DNA from: Darksidea phi
Taxonomy: Eukaryota; Ascomycota; Dothideomycetes; Pleosporales; Lentitheciaceae
NCBI GenBank assembly: GCA_030770425.1
Contig: JASJFT010000444.1
Coordinates: 1-13,554 of the forward strand
Reading direction: 5' to 3'
Length of the DNA stretch: 13,554 nucleotides
Shown: positions 9,320 to 13,554 of the stretch, one piece after another
How positions within the stretch are numbered: the first letter of the stretch is position 1
Layout: each line of letters begins with the position of its first letter
The notes under the pieces: generated by a model
What the model saw: the letters and a program-made list of their open reading frames with translations, nothing else
What the model was told of the DNA's origin: nothing
Database searches by the model: none
Made by a program: the position numbers and the translations under genes

Positions 9320-9498
9320 ACTCTATACTAAACTTATAGTAGCTATATAATAATAAGTTATAGTAACTATATACTAATTTATAGTAATTAATTTAGTTAC
9401 TAGATCTAGTATAACTTATATATAAGGCCCTCTACTCGTACTCTAACTAGATAGTTAGACTACTTAATATATTTATTCTATACCTCTACCCGCTTATA
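9320..9498 (+). repeat. Copia 3' LTR, second part
   Basis: These 179 bases match 2054-2232 of the 5' LTR and end in CCCGCTTATA, where the 5' copy has TCTACTTATA: two C/T differences and one G/A. The terminal TA corresponds to an original CA. The next five bases are the TAATA duplication. Confidence 0.88.
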
Positions 9499-9503
9499 TA
9501 ATA
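9499..9503. repeat. 5-bp target-site duplication of the copia element (right copy)
   Basis: TAATA immediately follows the 3' LTR and equals 1979-1983. Excluding it, base 9504 continues the gypsy protease frame that stopped at 1983. Confidence 0.7.
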
Positions 9504-10682
9504 CCTATACTATACCCTTTCTAAGAAAGCTCTTACTAATTAATAGCTATACTAGTAATATACTTATCTAATATACTATCTTATCTATATAGATTAAAAA
9601 CTACTATAAAAATTACTTATTATATATTACTAATCTAGTTTAAAATACTTCTATTATTCTTAGTCTTTCTTAGCTTTAGAAATATAACCTATCTATTAAT
9701 TAGATATTAATAATAGTTAATATAGACTCTTAGTATTATTAAAAATACTATTACTATAGAACTAAGATCGTATAAGTAACTTTCTTAGCTATTCCTTTTA
9801 GTAAAAATATATTAGATAAAACTAAACTACTATACTCTAAGCTATATACTAATATAATAAATTATTAACTATCTTTATATATTAAGAATATTAATAAGTA
9901 TAATTTCTATTAATTAAATAAAGAAATTCTAATAGACCTACCCTCTAAACTTATACTAGACTACTTCTACTATAAAATAAGAAACTTAGATACTAAATAT
10001 AGAAAAATTCTAGAATATTAAATAATTATAGTATAAAATTATATTATAATTAAACTACTCCTAGTTATATAAGTAGGAGAATACCGAGTTAACTTAAAGA
10101 AATTTAAGAAAGAACTACTACTACTACTTAGTATTCCTTTACTAACTAAACTAAATTATAAATCTTTTAATTTCTTTAATATTTATCTTATACGAGTTAT
10201 AACCTTTATATAATTCTATAAATAATCTAATATAAAAGCTATCTATATTATATAGAACGAGCTAGACTAAGTACTTAAAATATTACTAAAGAATAAAGGA
10301 GACTAAATTCCGAATCTTATTAAAGAAGAATTTAAAGATATTCTAAATAGTAAAATTATAACTACTCTTCTAAATAAGTTCTTACTATAGTTTTATAAAT
10401 TTCTTACTAATTATAAATATACCCTATACCTTTAAGGTATTAAAGAATTAGATATTAATAAGTTTCTAGTAGAAAAACTACCTCTATCTAACGACGAGCT
10501 AAAAAAGAAACTTCTAGAATAGCTAAGGAATATAGTAGCTAGATTTCTCTTTAAAAAAGTAGATAAACTTCTATTAAGATAAGTATAAGATTATAAGATT
10601 AATATTATTCTAGATAAAAAACCTCTATACTAAAAGAATTAATTTTTTTTTATCTAAACTCTAAGTCGTACGTAAATAGCTA

Positions 10683-11790
10683 GATAATAACTTAGATAAG
10701 AATTTTATCTAAGAATTCTATATATAATATACTATCCCCCTACTCCTAGTAATAAAACTAGAAGAAGGAGTATATATATATTAAGATTATAAAGACCTAA
10801 ATAATATTATTATTAAGAACTATTATCTATTACCCCTTATTTAAGAAACTTTTAATATTCTTTATAATATAAAGGTATATACTAAACTTAATATTATTAC
10901 TACTTTTAATAAATTATATATTACTAAAGGATATAAGTAGAAAATAATATTTATTATATATTTTAAACTTTTTAAAATCTTAGTTATATCTTTTAACCTT
11001 TATAATATACTAGTATTCTTTTAGAATTATATTAATTATATCCTTTATAATCTACTAGACTATATCTATACTATATACCTTAATAATATTCTAGTCTACT
11101 TAAATAATAGAAAAGAATACTAGAAGTACGTTTAAGAAGTAGTTTAGAGATTAATTAATATTAGTTTTTAAATTAATATCTATAAATATAAGTTTAAGGT
11201 TATAAAGACTAAATACCTTAAACTTATTATCTTCTCTAGTAGTATTAAAATAGACTCTAAGAAAGTTACTATAATTTTAAAATAGATATAACCTCCTTAT
11301 CTAAAGAATTTATAGAAATTCTTAGACTTTATAAACTTTTATTAATACTTTATTCGAGACTTTTTAAAGATATATATTCTACTTAATAAACTTCTATATA
11401 AGAATACCCTATAGAACTAGACTACTAAATAGATAACTACTTTTAAGTCGCTTAAGAATTTCTTTACTATAGTACTAGTACTAGTAATATATAACTTTAC
11501 TAAGAAGATAGTTCTAGAAACTAATACTTCTAATTAGATATTAGGTAATATTCTCTTCTAATATAATAATAATAATATTTTATATATAATCGTCTACTTT
11601 TTAAGTAAATATAGTACTATCGAATATAATTATAAGATCTATAATAAAGAATTATTAATAATTATTAAGTTTCTAGAAGAATAGTAACTAGAACTCTAAG
11701 GAACTATAGAATTATTTAAAATTATTACTAATTATAAGAATCTAGAATACTTTATAACTATAAAGGTACTATTATAATATTAGATTCGCT
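10683..11790 (+). other. Gypsy reverse transcriptase and RNase H region
   Basis: In frame 3n the codons from 10683 read D-N-N-L-D-K-N-F-I, the entry to RT. Then come V-I-K-L-E-E-G-V (10749, from V-x-K-P-G-G-G), D-Y-K-D-L-N, I-K-N-Y-Y-L-L-P-L-I, T-K-L-N-I-I, and the polymerase box Y-L-N-N-I-L-V-Y with both Asp codons changed to AAT (11082-11087). RNase H starts with E-T-N-T-S-N (catalytic Asp changed to Asn at 11523-11525) and includes I-T-N-Y-K-N-L-E-Y-F (from 11724), the T-D-H-K-x-L-E-Y-F landmark. The spacing agrees with a normal gypsy Pol. Confidence 0.9.
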
Positions 11791-12039
11791 AGTTAGAGTT
11801 TCTATTATAATTTAACTTTAGGATTATTTATCGACTAGGCTTAAAAGCTATATAATTAGATATATTAAGTAGAATACTAGAGGACTAACTAAATAAGAAT
11901 AATACTTCTAATAATAAAGTAAAAAATAGACTATAAATAGTCCTTCTATTAGAAGTTCTTAGTAATAAAGTTTTAAAAGATCTTCTTAACTAAACCCCTA
12001 TAAGTATAGTACTACTAATCCTCCCTACTATAGATTAAT

Positions 12040-13080
12040 CTATTAACGAACTAATTAACTCTATATACTTTACTATACTAATAGTTATAAAAATAATTAC
12101 TATTCTCTTAGACTTAAGTATAAGATATTAGTTAAAATACTTTTAAAAAATTATATAGATACTAATATTAGACTTTATACTTTACTAAGACTATATATAG
12201 TATTAAGAATATCTCTTTATACTATCTTATAATAAACTTTATATATAAATCCTATACTAAATATATAATTCTACGTCTACTAGATATTTAAAACGAGTTA
12301 AAATAATAGAACTAGTTATCTAAGACTATTAGTAGTTATATATAATATATAATATTAAAATCTACGTCTAAGTATATAAACTCTATATCTAAACTAAAAG
12401 TTTTAGATTATTATTTTAAGAATTTCTTAAGTCTCTACTAGTTCTATTTTAGGTATAGTCTAATATCTTTATCGACTATATTACTCTACTTTTAGAATTA
12501 TAGTAGTATAATTATATATATAAATATATTCTTATTATAGTTTATAGACTTATAAAAATATACTATATTATCTCTATTAGAAAAATTAATATATTTAAGT
12601 TAGTCGATATTTTTATATCTTAAGTTTACTCCCTTTATAGTTACCCTAATAATATTCTATCTAATTAAAGAATCTAGTTTATATTATAGTTTTAGGACTA
12701 ATTATCTATAAGACTTAGGATTATATTAAAATACTCTTTATTATTCTACTTTAAGACTAATAGCTAGACTAAGCGAGTAAATAATAGTATTAAAGTATAC
12801 CTCTAAGTATTTATAAATTTCTACTAAGATAACTAAGTATAATAACTCTCTTTTATAGAATTTACTATAAATAATATTATCTTTAAAATAATCGACGTTT
12901 CTTTATTCTTTATTAATTACGAGTTCTATTTAAAACTTAGAGTTAAGTCTAGTTAATTAATACTACTAAATCTATCCTTATTTTAATAATAAGAATTCTT
13001 TAAAGTAAATAATACTATTAATAGATTTAATTATATTATTACCTAGCTAAAAGCTATTACTTAATAATCTATTAAGCGCT
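12040..13080 (+). other. Gypsy integrase region
   Basis: In frame 3n the zinc-binding domain has V-Y-K-L-Y-I (from about 12372), corresponding to V-C-K-L-C-I of the H2C2 finger. The core has I-D-Y-I-T with its Asp kept as GAC (12474-12476), Y-P-N-N-I-L-S-N-*-R (from 12642; second Asp changed to Asn at 12663-12665), and the T-E-R-V-N box with Glu changed to Lys (AAG at 12771-12773). The second Asp and the Glu are separated by 35 residues, as the D,D35E rule demands. W-V-Q-W-like and T-E-F-A-x-N-like codons follow, as in fungal chromovirus integrases. Confidence 0.88.
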
Positions 13081-13289
13081 ATAAATACTATATAAATAAG
13101 AAATAAAAAGATATACTAAGATTTACTATAAAAGATAAGATCTTTATAAATATAAGAAATATAAAAACTAATAGATTAATAAAAAAAGAAGATAATAAGA
13201 TAGTAAATCTATTTAAAGTTTTAAAAGTTTATAACTAAGTATATACCCTAGAACTCCTAATAATTATAAAAATATTTCTAGTATTTTAT

Positions 13290-13487
13290 AACTTACTACT
13301 TCGACTAAAATATCCTTTCTAAAAACTCCTAGAATAAAATATAATAAACGAAGCTAAGTTTTAATACCTTAGAGGAAGAATACTTAAATAAGAAGATAGA
13401 ATAGAAGAGTTAACTAAACGATAGAAATTTAAGTCCCTACTAGACTATTATAATAAGAACCTACGATAACTAATATACTTATATCGG
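13290..13487 (+). other. Truncated chromodomain-like C-terminus of gypsy Pol
   Basis: In frame 3n the region near 13300-13350 fits the L-L-R-P-K-H/Y-P segment and 13350-13400 an N-I-I-N-E-A-K-F segment that in chromoviruses precedes the chromodomain. From 13407 the codons read E-L-T-K-R-*-K-F-K-S-L-L-D-Y-Y-N-K, then L-I-Y-L-Y-R at 13473-13487, resembling the chromodomain opening that ends Y-L-V-K-W. The similarity stops at 13487, exactly where normal CpA/TpG content resumes. Chromodomains guide such integrases to heterochromatin. The identification is by pattern only. Confidence 0.5.
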
Positions 13488-13554
13488 CAAAAAGTTCGCT
13501 CCGAAAAAATCGTAAGAAACGTGGTATGGTACTGTGCGGCATAGTATACATTGC
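13488..13554. other. Unmutated flanking sequence beyond the RIP block
   Basis: These 67 bases hold eight CpA/TpG dinucleotides, as many as I find in the whole 13.5 kb to the left, plus one + strand ATG (13526). No homology to the gypsy element continues. It is probably single-copy flank or a different, younger sequence. It is too short to name a gene; one open frame runs in from 13488 but has no recognisable motif. Confidence 0.6.

Larger units (their letters stand above)
1984..9498 (+). mobile_element. Complete Ty1/copia LTR retrotransposon, RIP-inactivated, nested in gypsy protease
   Basis: The element runs 5' LTR (1984-2232), putative primer site (2233-2246), gag-pol (from 2297), polypurine tract (7385-7392), 3' LTR (7395-7464 plus 9320-9498). 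Without the 1853-bp DNA transposon and its TA duplication it measures 5660 bp, usual for copia elements. The domain order Gag-PR-INT-RT-RNH identifies copia rather than gypsy. All coding domains lie in one frame (3n+2) over about 4.7 kb without an indel, so the damage is substitution only. It is complete in structure but cannot encode protein: start codons, CAA/CAG/TGG codons and several catalytic Asp codons have been converted. Confidence 0.9.
1..13487. other. RIP-saturated AT-rich transposon block
   Basis: Seen: CpA and TpG are almost eliminated. By eye I find only eight, starting at 2293, 3697, 4304, 5681, 5828, 6740, 7550 and 7689, while TpA dominates. CpG, CpC and CpT survive to varying degrees. 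Only one ATG on the + strand (7688) and two on the minus strand (5828-5830, 7550-7552) remain in the block. Known: RIP in ascomycetes converts C to T, mainly in CpA, in repeated DNA before meiosis, acting on both strands. Inference: the whole block is repeats that went through several RIP cycles, probably silent heterochromatin. The right edge is sharp at about 13488; the left edge is outside the window. Confidence 0.93.
9504..13487 (+). mobile_element. Ty3/gypsy retrotransposon, right part (protease end to chromodomain-like tail)
   Basis: This is the continuation of the element at 1-1983. The domain order protease end, RT, RNase H, integrase, chromodomain-like tail is that of fungal Ty3/gypsy chromoviruses. 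By eye it has no CpA or TpG at all and only about 8 CpG per kb, the most eroded of the three elements, in keeping with being the oldest. The homology ends at about 13487 inside the chromodomain-like tail without any 3' LTR, so the 3' end is missing. Confidence 0.87.
9504..13487 (+). pseudogene. Gypsy Pol pseudogene (protease end, RT, RNase H, integrase, chromodomain-like tail)
   Basis: The first section is in frame 3n+2: a protease flap segment I-L-S-L-S-*-L-*-K-Y-N (from 9656), reversible to I-L-G-L-P-W-L-x-K-H-N, then the pre-RT linker with D-K-L-L-L-R (10562-10579) and D-Y-K-I-N-I-I-L-D. From about 10653 the frame is 3n and stays so to the end, through RT, RNase H, integrase and tail. One indel between 10622 and 10653, probably in the T9 run 10643-10651, explains the change. 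TAA/TAG codons replace Gln, Trp and some Arg. It cannot produce protein. Confidence 0.85.

Noticed and set aside
1..13487. Mitochondrial or other organellar origin, suggested by extreme AT richness
   Set aside because: The composition bias is context-specific (CpA/TpG lost, CpG/CpC kept), and the content is nuclear LTR retrotransposons and a Fot1-like transposon.
1..13487. Bisulfite conversion or sequencing artefact
   Set aside because: Conversion would remove C regardless of the next base and on one strand; here CC, CT and CG remain and both strands are affected symmetrically.
1..13487. TATA boxes and promoters
   Set aside because: TATA-like strings occur every few dozen bases because TpA is the product of RIP; none can be singled out.
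1..13554. A new defence or other functional system
   Set aside because: All recognisable coding content belongs to three known transposon classes, each disabled. What is left over is short repeats and 67 bases of flank.

Overview
The window is a block of dead transposable elements from a filamentous ascomycete (Pezizomycotina) genome, mutated almost to saturation by repeat-induced point mutation (RIP). From base 1 to about 13487 the dinucleotides CpA and TpG are nearly absent (eight found by eye), TpA is in great excess, ATG is almost missing, and every reading frame is full of TAA/TAG but has no TGA. This is the mark of C-to-T change in CpA context on both strands. The species cannot be named from the sequence. 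No intact gene, RNA gene or CRISPR array was found.

Layout. The outermost element is a Ty3/gypsy LTR retrotransposon on the + strand. Its Gag zinc knuckle and the first half of its protease lie at 1-1983. The second half of the protease, then reverse transcriptase, RNase H, integrase and a broken chromodomain-like tail, lie at 9504-13487. A complete Ty1/copia element (1984-9498, + strand) sits inside the gypsy protease. It has 249-bp LTRs, a possible primer-binding site matching the anticodon arm of initiator tRNA-Met, one long gag-pol frame from 2297, a polypurine tract, and a TAATA target-site duplication. Its 3' LTR is itself split by a 1853-bp pogo/Fot1-type DNA transposon (7465-9317), with 55-bp terminal inverted repeats, a TA duplication and a minus-strand DD35D transposase. 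The order of insertion is therefore gypsy, then copia, then Fot1-like.

The elements are broken by substitution and hardly at all by indels. Coding frames can be followed through thousands of bases, and the gypsy protease frame joins exactly when the copia element and one duplication copy are removed. Catalytic Asp/Glu codons were lost mainly where the preceding base is T (TGAY to TAAY) and kept where it is A or C. CpG density rises from outer to inner element, as expected if older layers passed through more rounds of RIP. The last 67 bases (13488-13554) look unmutated (eight CpA/TpG), so the window ends just past the edge of the RIP block and just past the truncation point of the gypsy element. 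I see no new functional system here; what is notable is the dated nest and what it shows about how RIP works.
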